In this document: piece by piece, positions 50,872 to 62,054 of the stretch | Numbering within the stretch: position 1 is the stretch's first letter | How the letters are laid out: each line of letters begins with the position of its first letter | DNA from: Phaeodactylum tricornutum CCAP 1055/1 | Lineage: Eukaryota > Bacillariophyta > Bacillariophyceae > Surirellales > Neidiaceae | DNA length: 64,000 nucleotides | Assembly: GCF_000150955.2 (NCBI RefSeq) | Contig: NC_011693.1 | Coordinates: 186,001 to 250,000 of the forward strand | Direction: 5' to 3' | Notes under the pieces: model-generated | The model's database searches: none | What the model was told of the DNA's origin: nothing | Seen by the model: the letters and a program-made list of their open reading frames with translations, nothing else | Program-made: the position numbers and the translations under genes

Positions 50872-51188
50872 ACAATATACGCAAATGCACAGGCCGTGTG
50901 AGCGTTGGAGTCTCGCCGCGACGTCGGGAAAAAATTTCATGTTGTTCAAGCGCTGCGAGTTCAGCCTTGGCGAAGGGACGCGGAGGAGGATCTGCAGGAA
51001 GGGGTCGTGGCAAAACAGGAGGGCGAGGACTTCATATGCAAAGGCACAGTTTGTGTGAGCATTTGAGTATTGCCGCAATGTCGGGAATAATGTAGGGTTG
51101 TTCGAGCGCTGCGAGTTCAGCCTCGGCGACGGGATGCGGAGGAGGATCTGCAGGACGAGGTCGCGGCAAAACAGGAGGGCGAGGTCCC
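50872..51188. repeat. Tandem duplication of ~160 bp inside the inverted-repeat element
   Basis: Copy 1 at 50872..51032 and copy 2 at 51033..51188 share AGCGCTGCGAGTTCAGCC, CGGAGGAGGATCTGCAGGA, GGCAAAACAGGAGGGCGAGG. They differ by scattered substitutions and a few short gaps. On the minus strand both copies read as similar peptides (PDVAARLQRSHGLCIC, PDIAAILKCSHKLCLC). Confidence 0.8.
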
Positions 51189-51703
51189 AAGCGCAAGGCC
51201 GATGCTTCCGTATTGACGGTAACAGGAGCTTTCACTCCTAGCTACCACACTGAGACAGCAGCAACGCAAGCAAAATGCTTCCTGTAAAGGATCAACGGCA
51301 CACATTCGGGGAACGGACGTGGAGATTCCTATGGCGGCAGCGGCCCCTACCGGCGTTCGTCGTAGCTTTCAATCATTACAGATCTCCCAGGACATTTATG
51401 GGAAAGCTGCGAGGGTAAAGGCCAATGACAATATTGTCGGGATAAAGTGGACATCAACGGGGACGATCCGCCACCGTTGTAGCGTGCGCGACTCGAGTCG
51501 CTCCTCACTCGCAGTGTCACCCAGGGATCGACAACTACCAGTCTCAATATTGATGCTATGCATCTGTACTATCACACCGCAGGCTGTCAGCGTATCTATC
51601 ATCAGATTAAGGCCTGTCCAATGGAGCTGGTCCCCCTCATGGACTTATGCGTCCAGTGCGAAAAGAAATGGAAAGACAGGGACTACTGACTGTGAGTACT
51701 TTT

Positions 51704-51909
51704 TGTTGATCAAACTCCTGGTAAGGACAACGTCTCACCAGAAGTTCAATCGCCTACTGCTAAAAGACAAGTCGCTTCCGTCCCACACACAACGAATCAC
51801 AGCCCCACAGTCCCTACAAATATCCAAGAGTACAATGTAGACTCATAATCTTCGTAGTTCATCGTTTTCCTCAACTGTGATCTTCATCGTCATTTTGTGT
51901 TCTTCAATA
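51704..51909 (+). repeat. Copia 5' LTR
   Basis: Begins TGTTGATCAAACTCC and ends TTCTTCAATA. About 98% identical to the 3' LTR at 55356..55561. Confidence 0.92.
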
Positions 51910-54900
51910 GAACTACGAAGCAACCCCACCGTTTCCTGTTCCCAGCCCTACCCTACCGCTCTCCCGCATTCTCGTCAGTCCCGATGTCGACCTCCCCTCA
52001 GTTCAACCTGAGTGCTTTCCCTCACAAAGTTCTCGATCCGATCGCCACTCTCACCTCTCCGCCCACATGCGCCTCCATCAAGCTTGCCCAACGTCAGCTC
52101 AGTGCCAACGCTGCCGCCATTCCCTCTCTCAATGGCGGCGGCGCCCACGGCCACATGGCCTTAACTCTGACCCCCGCGGCCTACTCCGACCTCACCGACG
52201 TTCCGTTCGTCATCCCCGTCGCCCCGCCTGCCGATCCGGTTCCTGGCACCATCCAACCGCAAATCGCTGAGAACAATCGCATCCACCAACGCGACATTGC
52301 CGTTCACAGTTTGTACGTTGCCGTCAACAACGCCCTCCGTCAACAGCTTCTCGACGCCATCCCCCGCGTCTACGTCCGCGAAATCGAACACGAAATCTAC
52401 GCCTACAGCCATATCACCTGCCTCGACCTTCTGACCCACCTCTGGACCACCTACGGTACGATCTCGGCCACCGACTTGAAAGAAAACATTCAATCTATGT
52501 ACAAGCCGTGGAATCCTGCGGATCCCATTGAAACTGTGTTCCATCAGCTCGCCGATGCCATACGCGTTCTCCATTGCCGGCGACAATCCCATCACCGAAA
52601 CGGCTGCCGTGCGAGCCGGCTACAACGTCTTCGAACACTCCGGTCTTTTTCCCTGTGCCTGCGAAAATTGGCGCTTTGCTCCCCCCGCCGAGCACACCAT
52701 GGCCAACCTCAAAACCCACTTTAAGCTTGCCAACACCAATTGAAAACGACAGGCCACCAGTGGTTCCCTTGGCTATGCCAACCTTCTCTCTGCCACACCC
52801 TCCGTGTCCCCGCCTCCACCATCCGACGCCCTCAGTTTGCCTTTCTCTGCTCTCTCCGTGTCACACGCCTCCGTTGCCACCCCGGCTAAAACCTATTGCT
52901 GGACCCACGGCACCAGCAACAATCGTCGGCACACCAGTGCCACTTGCCAGAACAAGGCACCCGGCCATCGCGACGACGCGACGGCCACCAACACTCTTGG
53001 CGGCTCGACCAAGGTTTGGATGGCCCCCAAGCCCCCCAAATAGGAAAGAGGGACGGCTACATTGATGGCTAACTCTAGTAATACCGATTATTTAAATCAT
53101 ATTACTAGTCTTAATTCATCTGTAGTCCCCTCCCCGCCTAGTTTACACACCTCGGCCATTGCTGACACTGGTTGCACCGGCCATTACATCTCCATTTCCT
53201 GTCCGCATTCCGACCGCAAACCTTCTCGTCCCAGCCTTGCCGTCCGCGTCCCAAACGGCGCCGTTCTCCACTCCAGCCACACGCTTCTTGCCTGCCGCTT
53301 GCCAAGCCCACATCTTTCCCGGGCTCGCCTCCCACCCCCTCCTTTCGATTGGCCAACTCTGCGACGACGGTTACCTCCCCCAGCTCAGGTCCGCTTTGCC
53401 ATCCCTCTCATCACGGCTGAACACACCCCACCCCTTCTGAGGGTGCCCACACCAAAGCCACCACTTCCGAGGGTGCCCACCACCGCCACCTATCATTCTC
53501 AAACAGGCAATCCCGGTCGCCGGCGTCGCCAAACACGCAAGTCTCCGGCAACCGCAACCCTAGTTCCGGCCACCCACACCACACCCGCCATTCATCGTCC
53601 CCGCCACTGCCAACGCCGTCGTTGACCCCGCTACCGGCGCCTATTTAGAATATCGCCATCTTCGTTCAGGCCCTGATGCTCCCGACTGGATTCAGGCTGC
53701 CGCCAACGAAATCGGCCGTCTGACCGACGGTAACCCGCCCAGCAGCACCACAGGCAGCCAGACAATGCACTTCATCGCACATAATGCCATTCCTCCCGGT
53801 CGCAAGGCAACCTACTTGCGCATGTCGCTAGCATTCGCCCACAGAAAGCGGAACCCAAGCGCATCCGTTTTACCGTTGGTGGCAACCTAGTTCAGTACCC
53901 CGGCAAGGTTAGCACCCCTATGGCCGACATCACCACTGCCAAGATCCTCTTCAACAGTGTCCTTTCCACACCTGCCGCCAAATTCATGTGCATCGACATC
54001 AAGGATTTCTATCTTGGGACACCCATGGCTCGCTACGAATACATGCGCATCCCCGTCCCCGATATTCCACCAACCATTTTGGCTCAGTACCAGTTAGCTC
54101 CGCTCATTCACAACAACTCTGTTACCGTCGAAATTCGCAAAGGTATGTACGGCCTTCCCCAGGCCGGCATTCTAGCTCATGACCGCCTAGTTGAACACCT
54201 TGCTTGCCACGGCTACGTCAAAACCAAGCATACCGCCGGCCTTTTTCGACACGTCACACGCCCGATTCAATTTACCCTAGTTGTCGACAACTTTGGCATA
54301 AAATACACCGGCACCGAAAACGCTCAGCACCTCATCGACACTTTGCAAGCACTCTACACTATCACAATTGATTGGGACGGTACGCGTTACCTAGGTCTTA
54401 CACTTGCTTGGGATTATGAGCAACGCACCCTCGACATGTCCATGCCAGACTACATCGACCAAGCCCTAACCCGCTTCCAACGCTCGCCACCTACCAAGCC
54501 GCAACATGCGCCTCACCCTTGGACCCCACCAACTTATGGCGTTGCAACCCAACTCACACCAGTCCCTGATACCACTGCCCCTCTCAATGCGTCCGACAAG
54601 ACCCACCTACAAAAAATCATCGGAACCCTACTTTATTATGCTAGGGCTGTCGACTCGACCATTCTCGTCGCCCTCGGCACCCTTGCATCGGCCCAGTCAA
54701 CTGCAACCCAATCGACCCTTCACGCCGCCGAACATTTACTTGACTACTGTGCCACTCACCCACATGCTACGGTACGTTTTCAGGCTAGCAACATGTGTTT
54801 ACACATTCATAGTGACGCTTCCTACCTTTCCGAGTCGAAAGCCCGTTCTCGTGCTGCAGGTCATTTTTTCCTCAGCAGTCGACCCCGGAATCCCAATGCT

Positions 54901-55355
54901 GCTCCCGCTCCGACTGATCCGGACCCTCCCAATAATGGCGGCATTCATACGCATAGCTCCATCATGTCCATTGTTGTTTCGTCAGCCACCGAAGCAGAAC
55001 TTGGTGCCCTCTTTTACAACGCCAAGGACGCTACCGCTTTCCGGGTCACTCTCGACGAACTTGGCCACATTCAGCCGCCTACACCAATTCAGACCGACAA
55101 CGCCTGTGCCTCCGGTATTGCCAACGAAACCATCAAACAACGCCGTTCTAATGCCATCAACATGCGTTTCTACTGGGTTAAAGACCGCGTCGAGCAAAAA
55201 CAGTTTATTATTTACTGGCGACCCGGACTCACGAATTTGGCCGATTATTTCTCCAAGCATCATTCTCCCGCCCATCATCGCAAAATGCGCTCGCACTACC
55301 TTCTCAAACAGTCACCAACCAATGACAACGCAACTTCTCATTTGCAGCGAGGGTG

Positions 55356-55561
55356 TGTTGATCAAACTCCTGGTAAGGACAACATCTCACCAGAAGTTCA
55401 ATCGCCTACTGCTAAAAGACAAGTCGCTTCCGTCCCACACACAACGAATCACAGCCCCACAGTCCCTACGAATATCCAAGAGTACAATGTAGACTCATGA
55501 TCTTCGTAGTTCATCGTTTTCCTCAACTGTGATCTTCATCGTCGTTTTGTGTTCTTCAATA
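55356..55561 (+). repeat. Copia 3' LTR
   Basis: Same ends as the 5' LTR. A purine-rich stretch (GCAGCGAGGG) lies just upstream, fitting a polypurine tract. Confidence 0.92.
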
Positions 55562-55751
55562 CTTTTTCTTCTCTCAAGTCACGGTCGTTTCAAAATCTAA
55601 GTGTAAATCCTTCACTAAATTTAACAAGGATTGAAATTCCTGTTCAAAAGTTCAGCCAGTCCAAGCTTTCAAACGGCACTTAGAAAAATCTGTCTGGCGC
55701 GCAAGAAGGAACACTCATTAAAAAATATGAAATGTCTTCTCTGTTATTTCG

Positions 55752-55949
55752 GAGGAAATTCACTAAATGGGATGGAAAAAGGTGAAAACTCCCTTAAAGG
55801 GGACAGAACGTGTTCACTCTAAGTAGCATCATTTGGAGCTCAAACATTGTTATGTATTCAAACTATTTAAAGTAAACAACAAAATTTTAACCTTGATGCC
55901 GACGTTTCCCGCCACGATGTTTATCGCATGGTCTCCGATGAGAGTGAGA
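55752..55949 (+). repeat. Left TIR of the 1,037-bp element
   Basis: 198 bp; begins GAGGAAATTCACTAAATGGG. Confidence 0.92.
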
Positions 55950-56590
55950 TATGCGATCGTACTCGTCTTCGTCGTTGGTAAAAAGTGCCACCCACCGCTT
56001 GGGATGCTGAACAATCAACGTACCTCGCATTCGGACGACGGCGCGATTGCTGGAGATCGAACGACGTTGTGGCGGTCGTCGAAGACTCGGAGGGGTCGAC
56101 GATCCCTTCCAAAATTCGATGGGGATCGTACAAATAAAACGTAACCTCGGCATTGACGTGTGCCCGTGAATGCTTGTCATGTTGGGGCTGCTTTCTCATC
56201 CAACACGCAGACTGTCTGCGGAGCAAAGTGCATCTGACCAGTGCCGTGAACGTCAACGTTGGGGGGATGAGGGGTGGCTCTTCGGAAACGCGACGGGAGG
56301 TGGACGAAACCCGGCGTAACGGGTCATCGGTGATTTATAGTCTACCGCAACGTGTGGAGGGTGGGGTGCCACCCTGGGATGCCCATCGGCTATCATCATG
56401 CTCAGAGTGCATTGTTTGGAAAGCCCTACAATGAAAACGTTTCCGTTACGACTCCTTCGACGGTCCAGGACCAACTAATCCAGAGAGTCGCTGCCGTTGC
56501 AGCCTTCCAGATTGTCGCCCGAAGTCCCCAACGAGGTTTGCTACCGTAACAAACGTGAATTTCTTTGCGATGACAGGTGGGTTGCCCTGT

Positions 56591-56788
56591 TCTCACTCTC
56601 ATCGGAGACCATGCGATAAACATCGTGGCGGGAAACGTCGGCATCAAGGTTAAAATTTTGTTGTTTCGTTTAAATAGTTTGAATACATAACAATGTTTGA
56701 GCTCCAAATGATGCTACTTAGAGTGAACACGTTCTGTCCCCTTTAAGGGAGTTTTCACCTTTTTCCATCCCCTTTAGTGAATTTCCTC
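56591..56788 (-). repeat. Right TIR of the 1,037-bp element
   Basis: 198 bp; inverted copy of 55752..55949. Confidence 0.92.
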
Positions 56789-57465
56789 GTTATTTCGATT
56801 AAATTAGTCAAATGAGGCACGCCCTGGTAAGTTCTAGTACGCGTGGCAATGTATCCAACGGCAGACAGATACATATAAAAAATCAATTCCTTAACTACAA
56901 GCAAAATTATCATGATGCAATCCGTCATCTCTGGAAAGAAATCGGTACTAACCAAGGTACGAACCCAAAAAGTATGCTCTCATCCAAATAGTAAATCTAT
57001 AAAATTTGGATCCGGAATATAGATAAATCCTTATTCTCCGAACTTCAAACAGCAAGTAGATGCGCATCAATTTTCAAATCCACGGAAGACACTCTCCAGG
57101 CAGGTCTTAACGTAAGTACTTCCCTTGTGTTACTTGAACGCCATTCAGATTCGCATCTCGCGGTCGTAGCGCCACCTCCGTTAGACTTAATATTGTTGTC
57201 TGCTACTGACCATAAACCGAGGGAGCAGAAAAGTAAGAAAAAGCTGTTTGTTGTTCCGCTTATAAAACTCCCCTGCTTTACTTCTCCCTTGGTGCAGGGT
57301 AAATTGTAGGAAATTGAATACTCTTGGTTAATACTGTTCCACGAGGCAAGACTGTACCTCTTAGAGTCACGGCACCGCGGAGGTCGTTGCAATCCTTCAC
57401 AGAGTGCAGTAAACAAGGCAAGCAGGTGTAATAGAAACGCATACACCAGCAGAGCATAATAGAGA
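56789..57465. other. Intergenic, upstream of the second bZIP-like gene
   Basis: 677 bp. Begins with the 9-bp target duplication. No gene recognised; a minus-strand frame of 175 codons at 57045..57572 overlaps the bZIP start and looks like a shadow. Confidence 0.45.
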
Positions 57466-58452
57466 ATGTCGTCCGAAGGATCGCAAGGTCGTTCACATTT
57501 GAGCACTAAGACATCCAGCAACAAGGATGGTCTTGCAAAAGCGTCTGATGAAGATGATCCGTTGCGAAACAATGAGAGCGCTCGCAGTCAGGCTCTTTTG
57601 GCTTACCAAAGGAAGAAGAATGCTTTCCAGTCTCGAAGAAAACGGGCTCGAAAAAAGCTTTACTTCCTCAAATTAAAGGAGGACAGAGATGCCGCCCTGC
57701 ATCTGAAGAGACAACTTAGCCAGGAAAACCAGTACCTTCAGAATTGTGTAAATGTTGCTTTGAACATTGTACGGGAATTCAATGCTGTAATCGGGGATGT
57801 GGTTCCTGCATCACCTGCTCATGATTCTGGTCGGGACGTCCACGCGCTGATGAACACAAGTGCATGCTGGATGCCTTATCAACAAAGTAGCCGTTTGCCG
57901 CTACTAATTCCAGGCCAGAATGCATGTATTCAACACGTGAGCGCCGTTGAAGAACGCTCGTGCCATACAGCTCGTATGCCATCAGAGAAAGACTGGATAC
58001 ATACTGGAAAGAGAGGGGGGAACGGGGGCTCCATCGAACAGTCTGGAGATCAACCAAATTTTCCAAACGCGCTGGAACAGCATGGTTATGTTCGACAACA
58101 CCTAGGACAGCAATTCTCCTTACACTGCCCAGTTCAAGATAGAGCTGCGTATGACCACTTTTTGAGGAAGCTTCATCGGGCCAACATTGTCCCGCACGAT
58201 TTCGCATTCCACCCGGTGAGAGAGAGAATTGTTGCATTGGAATCCACCACAGTAGCACGCGGTGGATTTCATGTGGCTAATCCCGAGGAGTTAGAGAGAA
58301 TCGTTTTGATGCAACGCCTTCTGTCACTGGAGTCACTCGCCCGTCAGCGGCGGCTGATTCATTCGCTCAAAGCTGCGAAAGCGAAAGCAGTGGCGGATCG
58401 CTTCACAGTCAGACTGGGATACACACAAGGTGATCCTCGTTGGAACCACTAA
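57466..58452 (+). CDS. bZIP-like transcription factor (second copy)
   Basis: 328 residues from a true ATG. Residues 49-64 (RKKNAFQSRRKRARKK) form a basic region with N-x7-R spacing and the same NAF-[HQ]-SR core as the gene at 13020. It is followed by an amphipathic segment (LYFLKLKEDRDAALHLKRQL) that could act as a short zipper. A basic-rich middle and an Arg/Leu-rich C-terminus follow (ELERIVLMQRLLSLESLARQR). The two genes share the domain order but little sequence outside the basic region, so they are old paralogs. Nuclear regulator role inferred; target sites might be CRE/ATF-like. Confidence 0.7.
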   Translation: MSSEGSQGRSHLSTKTSSNKDGLAKASDEDDPLRNNESARSQALLAYQRKKNAFQSRRKRARKKLYFLKLKEDRDAALHLKRQLSQENQYLQNCVNVALNIVREFNAVIGDVVPASPAHDSGRDVHALMNTSACWMPYQQSSRLPLLIPGQNACIQHVSAVEERSCHTARMPSEKDWIHTGKRGGNGGSIEQSGDQPNFPNALEQHGYVRQHLGQQFSLHCPVQDRAAYDHFLRKLHRANIVPHDFAFHPVRERIVALESTTVARGGFHVANPEELERIVLMQRLLSLESLARQRRLIHSLKAAKAKAVADRFTVRLGYTQGDPRWNH

Positions 58453-59132
58453 TGGAAATCGTTCAAAGCGAATTGTCAACAATTCCACAGGTTGTGTATC
58501 AGGTCAGCTTCGGTACATTGTATTTTTTGCTAATCTCGTTGTCTCGGACGCGCGAGGGATGAAACTCAATTTGTGGTGGTGTAAGCGAGTGCGTCTGGAC
58601 GGTGAACCCCTGTGATAAAGAAACAATGAGAAGATCTTGGCTTCACGACTCAACAGAAACGTAAATTAAATTAACAGCAAAAGCAAATTTTAGAATCCTC
58701 TGGACAAAAAGCCTCACTGACACAGTGAATGTGAAGTGGCTAACGTTCACTGGTCTCTCACGTACTTACAGTTAACAAGAATTGTGATTGATAGTCTACC
58801 AAAGACGTACTCGTATCAATTATTCTTTGCTTTTCGGATCTACTTACAGTGGCAGCAAATAGAATTAGCATAATTCTAGGATAATACTGGGCTACTTTCC
58901 AGCTTTTACCGCTTACACTTAATGTTTTCTACTCGTCTGTTAAGCTAGAGTCGTATTTTGCAAATCGCCATGAACAACGGTACACTCCATAATACCTCTT
59001 TTCCTATCCGTACGTGTATGGAATAATGTTGTGTACGTAATATTTTTTTCGTCCAGTGGCTTGTTTCCCGTGTACACACGGTTGCATGGACGAGCCGATC
59101 GTCTTACCGTGGTTTTGTTTCGTCCACGGCTT
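58453..59132. other. Intergenic, convergent 3' ends
   Basis: 680 bp between two convergent genes. CTTACAGTTA at 58765 and CTTACAGTGG near 58851 match the motif seen in other spacers. No gene or repeat seen. Confidence 0.5.
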
Positions 59133-60128
59133 CTACTTGGATGTTGGCGAATCGTAGTTCCGGGCTCCAAAGATGGTGGATCCGACTCGTACGTTGGTGG
59201 CGCCCGCCGCAATGGCTTGAACGAAATCCCCGGACATGCCCATACTCAACTCCAGATCGTCCGTGTCCCGTTCCAACGCGATGGCTACCTTTCGACGCAA
59301 GTCGACGAGTACATCAAAGCACGATAAGTCCCCGACGGCTCCAATCGTCATGAGACCTTGCAACTGCAGACGGGGGCATTCCTGCGCAACGTGCCGGCAC
59401 AGAGCAACGCATTCGGCGGGCTCAATCCCGGATTTACTGTCTTCTCCGGACGTGTTGACTTGTACGAATATTTTGAGCGTTTGCGGTTCCGGCACGGCGT
59501 GGTTGAGTTTGTTGGCGAGTTTGACCGTGGCGACCGTTTCAATGGTCAGATTCGCCACGGTGGGTCCGTTGGGTGCTTGCTCCAGAAAGGGCTTCAACAG
59601 CATGTTGCACTTGTTGCTTTGCAAGCCACCAATAAAGTGCCACGAGACGGTATCGTTGTTACCGTCGTGTTGGTTCAGCAGGGGTACTTTGTCGGCTAAC
59701 TCTTGCGCGTAGTTTTCCCCAAAGACACGACACCCGGCATCGTAGGCTTGTTGCAGTAACTCTATGGGTTTGGTTTTACTGACCGCCACGAGTCGAATGC
59801 GGGTCGATTCGATCGCGTGTGTCCGACAGGCCTGGTCGATTTGATCCTGCACGTCGCGCAAATTCCGAGCCACGTCCACTACGGCGGAGGCCGTGGTGGA
59901 CTCGTCCGGATTGGTATTGCTATCGGTATTGCTACTACTCATGATGGTACGACGGGGAACGTGCGTGAGTGTCCAGGCGTCCCGGGACGGAGTGAAGGAG
60001 TCCCCGACGATGCGACTCGGGATGCGTACCGCGGAAAAGGCGGCTACGCCAGGATTGCGACCGGTGAGGCAGGTTTGACTGTGCGTGCTACTCGAAACCA
60101 ACCAAGCCACTAGAGCTCTCCGATTCAT
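59133..60128 (-). CDS. PLP homeostasis protein (YggS/PROSC family), mitochondrial presequence
   Basis: PLP-binding protein that buffers free pyridoxal phosphate; it has an alanine-racemase-like N-terminal barrel without racemase activity. VSKTKPIELL carries the PLP lysine, followed by VFGENYAQEL and WHFIGGLQSNK (the family signature), VNTSGEDSKSG, QGLMTIG and SMGMSGDFVQAI with VRVGSTIFGAR at the end. All are typical. About 80 extra N-terminal residues, Ser/Arg/Thr-rich from MNRRALVAWLVSSS, look like a mitochondrial leader. The open frame starts at a GTG; ATG 60128 was chosen, and an internal ATG (MSSSNTDSN) at 59942 could give a cytosolic form. Confidence 0.9.
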   Translation of the reverse strand: MNRRALVAWLVSSSTHSQTCLTGRNPGVAAFSAVRIPSRIVGDSFTPSRDAWTLTHVPRRTIMSSSNTDSNTNPDESTTASAVVDVARNLRDVQDQIDQACRTHAIESTRIRLVAVSKTKPIELLQQAYDAGCRVFGENYAQELADKVPLLNQHDGNNDTVSWHFIGGLQSNKCNMLLKPFLEQAPNGPTVANLTIETVATVKLANKLNHAVPEPQTLKIFVQVNTSGEDSKSGIEPAECVALCRHVAQECPRLQLQGLMTIGAVGDLSCFDVLVDLRRKVAIALERDTDDLELSMGMSGDFVQAIAAGATNVRVGSTIFGARNYDSPTSK

Positions 60129-60985
60129 TCTACACACGCTCACGGTTTAGTCCGTGGATAATGTTGCTAGAACAGGAACAACTACGGACAGTGACGGCAA
60201 TTGTAAACGTACCCCGACCCACCAAACTCCCCCGTCGATAAGAATCCCGTCCGACTCGTCGTCGTCGTCGGTCATGGTGCGGAGGCCAGGCCCTCTATGC
60301 TACCGGGGAGGACACGTCTGTCTCTGCGGTCCGTCCTTAAACCGATTACGAAATGTCATGTCCGTGCATTGTCTCCTCTGACGACGGTGCCAATCCGATG
60401 CCTCCAGGGGAGACTACCAGCCGCAAGGTGGCCACCAGCTGTCGTGCCGACACACTCGTTCGGAATTCTTTTTTCTCCACCAATCCAATCCATCCATTGT
60501 GGTCCCAGATGGCGGTCCCCCGACACCCAAAGACAAGCTGCGGATGGCGAACCCATCCAGAAGGGAAGTTAGGTACTACTAGAGTGATAGACAGTCACTG
60601 GCAGACAGGGAGAACCACGCTTTTTCGGCGTACGACCATTCGATGATTCTCTCGGTCGATCCATAGCATTCCATTGTTTACTGTTACAGAATCATTGGAT
60701 ATACTGTCAGAAAGGGAGCACGAGAGGTACCCTCTAGGTAGATAGACCGGCAAACACGATAGGTAGGTGTAGTATTCACGTATACTACTATTCCATCACC
60801 TGTTGTACATACACTCGAGTCCATCAAACGAACGAACGAACGAACGAGTTCGTGACAACCAAACGCCAAACACTTTCTCCCAACGTTCTCCCGTCAAGAG
60901 TTCGTCCAGGAATTACAAATTACCTACTACAACACACACAAACACACACAAACACGTGTGAGGTATCCAACTTTTGGCAACACGA
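60129..60985. other. Divergent intergenic, PLPBP / zinc-finger gene
   Basis: 857 bp. It has a short GAAC microsatellite near 60827..60849 and CACACAAA repeats near 60931..60955, directly before the zinc-finger gene. No other gene recognised. Confidence 0.5.
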
Positions 60986-61774
60986 ATGCGTTTACGAATT
61001 TCCACGTCCGTTCTGCTGGGACTGCTTCTGTCGATCGTGGTCGACCACCATCGCCACGGCGTGACGGCGTGGCTTTACGGTCCATGGATCCGCACGGCGT
61101 ATTGGCCCACGACGGGACGTACCGGTGTGCGGTCGAGCCGTGCCAGTATCCGCGTAGTACCGAACGATCCGTCGAGGTTCCCACGGAAAACGTGTCTCGC
61201 TGCCCAGCCAAACGACGAAGAAGAATGTGGAGAAGAAGAAGCGTGCGAAATCGATTGGTCACTCATGCCGGGATGGGATGACAAAAGTGATCTTGAAACG
61301 GCATCTCCCGAGTCGGTACCGTCCAACTTTGTCGAATCGGAAACCAACGCTTGGCTAGAAGAAAAAGAACAACAACAACAATCAAACGATGACGCCGACA
61401 ACAACAAAAACAATGAAGACGACGACGACGATATCGACGACGAGGAAATTCTGGACACGCACGGCAACGTCCCTTCCGAGCAACTCCGCCAGCGTCTCGA
61501 AATGCAGTGGAGGGTCGCCTCGCACGTTCAGGACGACAACTGCGACGTCTACCAACCCCACACCTGCGGGGGAGAACCCTGTCAACTCTGTCGGGGACGA
61601 GGCTGGAACGATTGTCGTTTCTGTCACGGAACCAGCGTCTTGTGGTCACGACCATCCCTGGCGACACCACCCACCAGTTGTAAAATATGTCACCAGGGGG
61701 TGGAAACCTGTGCCTACTGCAAAGGATCCGGATGGATCGCGTCGTGGACTGATTTGCAAACGTCGTCGCGGTAA
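60986..61774 (+). CDS. Plastid-targeted DnaJ-type zinc-finger protein
   Basis: 262 residues. A signal peptide (STSVLLGLLLSIVVDHHRHG) ends VTAWLYGPW, an aromatic start like those used for diatom plastids. The middle is low-complexity Asp/Asn/Gln/Glu. The C-terminus has four C-x2-C pairs (CQLCRGRGW, CRFCHG, CKICHQG, CAYCKGSGW) in the CxxCxGxG style of DnaJ and BSD2-type zinc domains, which help fold or assemble plastid complexes. No J domain is present. Start at the ATG (MRLRIST); the frame opens earlier at a non-ATG. Confidence 0.75.
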   Translation: MRLRISTSVLLGLLLSIVVDHHRHGVTAWLYGPWIRTAYWPTTGRTGVRSSRASIRVVPNDPSRFPRKTCLAAQPNDEEECGEEEACEIDWSLMPGWDDKSDLETASPESVPSNFVESETNAWLEEKEQQQQSNDDADNNKNNEDDDDDIDDEEILDTHGNVPSEQLRQRLEMQWRVASHVQDDNCDVYQPHTCGGEPCQLCRGRGWNDCRFCHGTSVLWSRPSLATPPTSCKICHQGVETCAYCKGSGWIASWTDLQTSSR

Positions 61775-62054
61775 TACAGACTTGCCGTCGTGAAACGGTA
61801 TACGTAGGCGCGTTTTTGAAAAAACAAACAACACTTTTCGAGCTCGCAAGCGGGTGTCTACCTCTCGTCACGACGGCAACCCTAAAACGGTTGCTGACCT
61901 TAGCCTCCTAGTCCGATAGATGATGCTATTCGTCGCACACGACCGGTGGAAGAATAGTTAGTAAGTTTCTGCAAAAGAATAGTAGTAAGGTGATTACGGT
62001 ACTCCCATCAACAGTCAACAACTTTGTACACAAGTCTCGGGAAATATCTGGTGC

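Larger units (their letters stand above)
51704..55561 (+). mobile_element. Ty1/copia LTR retrotransposon (CoDi-like), broken
   Basis: 3,858 bp with 206-bp LTRs, a CTTTT target duplication on both sides (51699..51703 and 55562..55566) and a gag-pol region. Parts seen: a gag-like region from about 51984, a zinc-knuckle-like Cys/His cluster near 52895, an aspartic-protease-like DTG near 53163, and reverse transcriptase to RNase H from about 53920 to 55500, with copia motifs such as KGMYGLPQAG and ATEAELGAL. It is broken, with roughly three to five breaks, and shorter than intact copia elements. The LTRs differ at about 4 of 206 positions, so the insertion is young, yet it sits inside an older inverted-repeat element. 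Confidence 0.9.
50731..55620. mobile_element. Older inverted-repeat element hosting a copia insertion
   Basis: Inverted repeats of 51 bp at 50731..50781 and 55570..55620 (ATTTAGTGAAGGATTTACA...GAGA) differ at 2 positions. Removing the copia element leaves about 1.03 kb between them. The interior includes a 157-161 bp tandem duplication and no transposase, so it is non-autonomous. Class unknown; no target duplication recognised. Confidence 0.65.
55752..56788. mobile_element. 1,037-bp element with 198-bp TIRs and 9-bp target duplication
   Basis: Inverted repeats 55752..55949 and 56591..56788 differ at about 3 of 198 positions. GTTATTTCG at 55743..55751 is repeated exactly at 56789..56797. A 9-bp duplication and long TIRs point to a Mutator-like non-autonomous element. 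The 641-bp centre has no transposase, but on the minus strand carries coding-like pieces such as RMRGTLIVQHPKRWVALFTN. The outer 100 bp are AT-rich. No similarity to the 136-bp TIRs of the element at 33822. Confidence 0.85.

Noticed and set aside
60827-60955. GAAC and CACACAAA short repeats mistaken for a repeat array
   Set aside because: Only a few units of simple sequence; no spacer pattern, so not a CRISPR or satellite.
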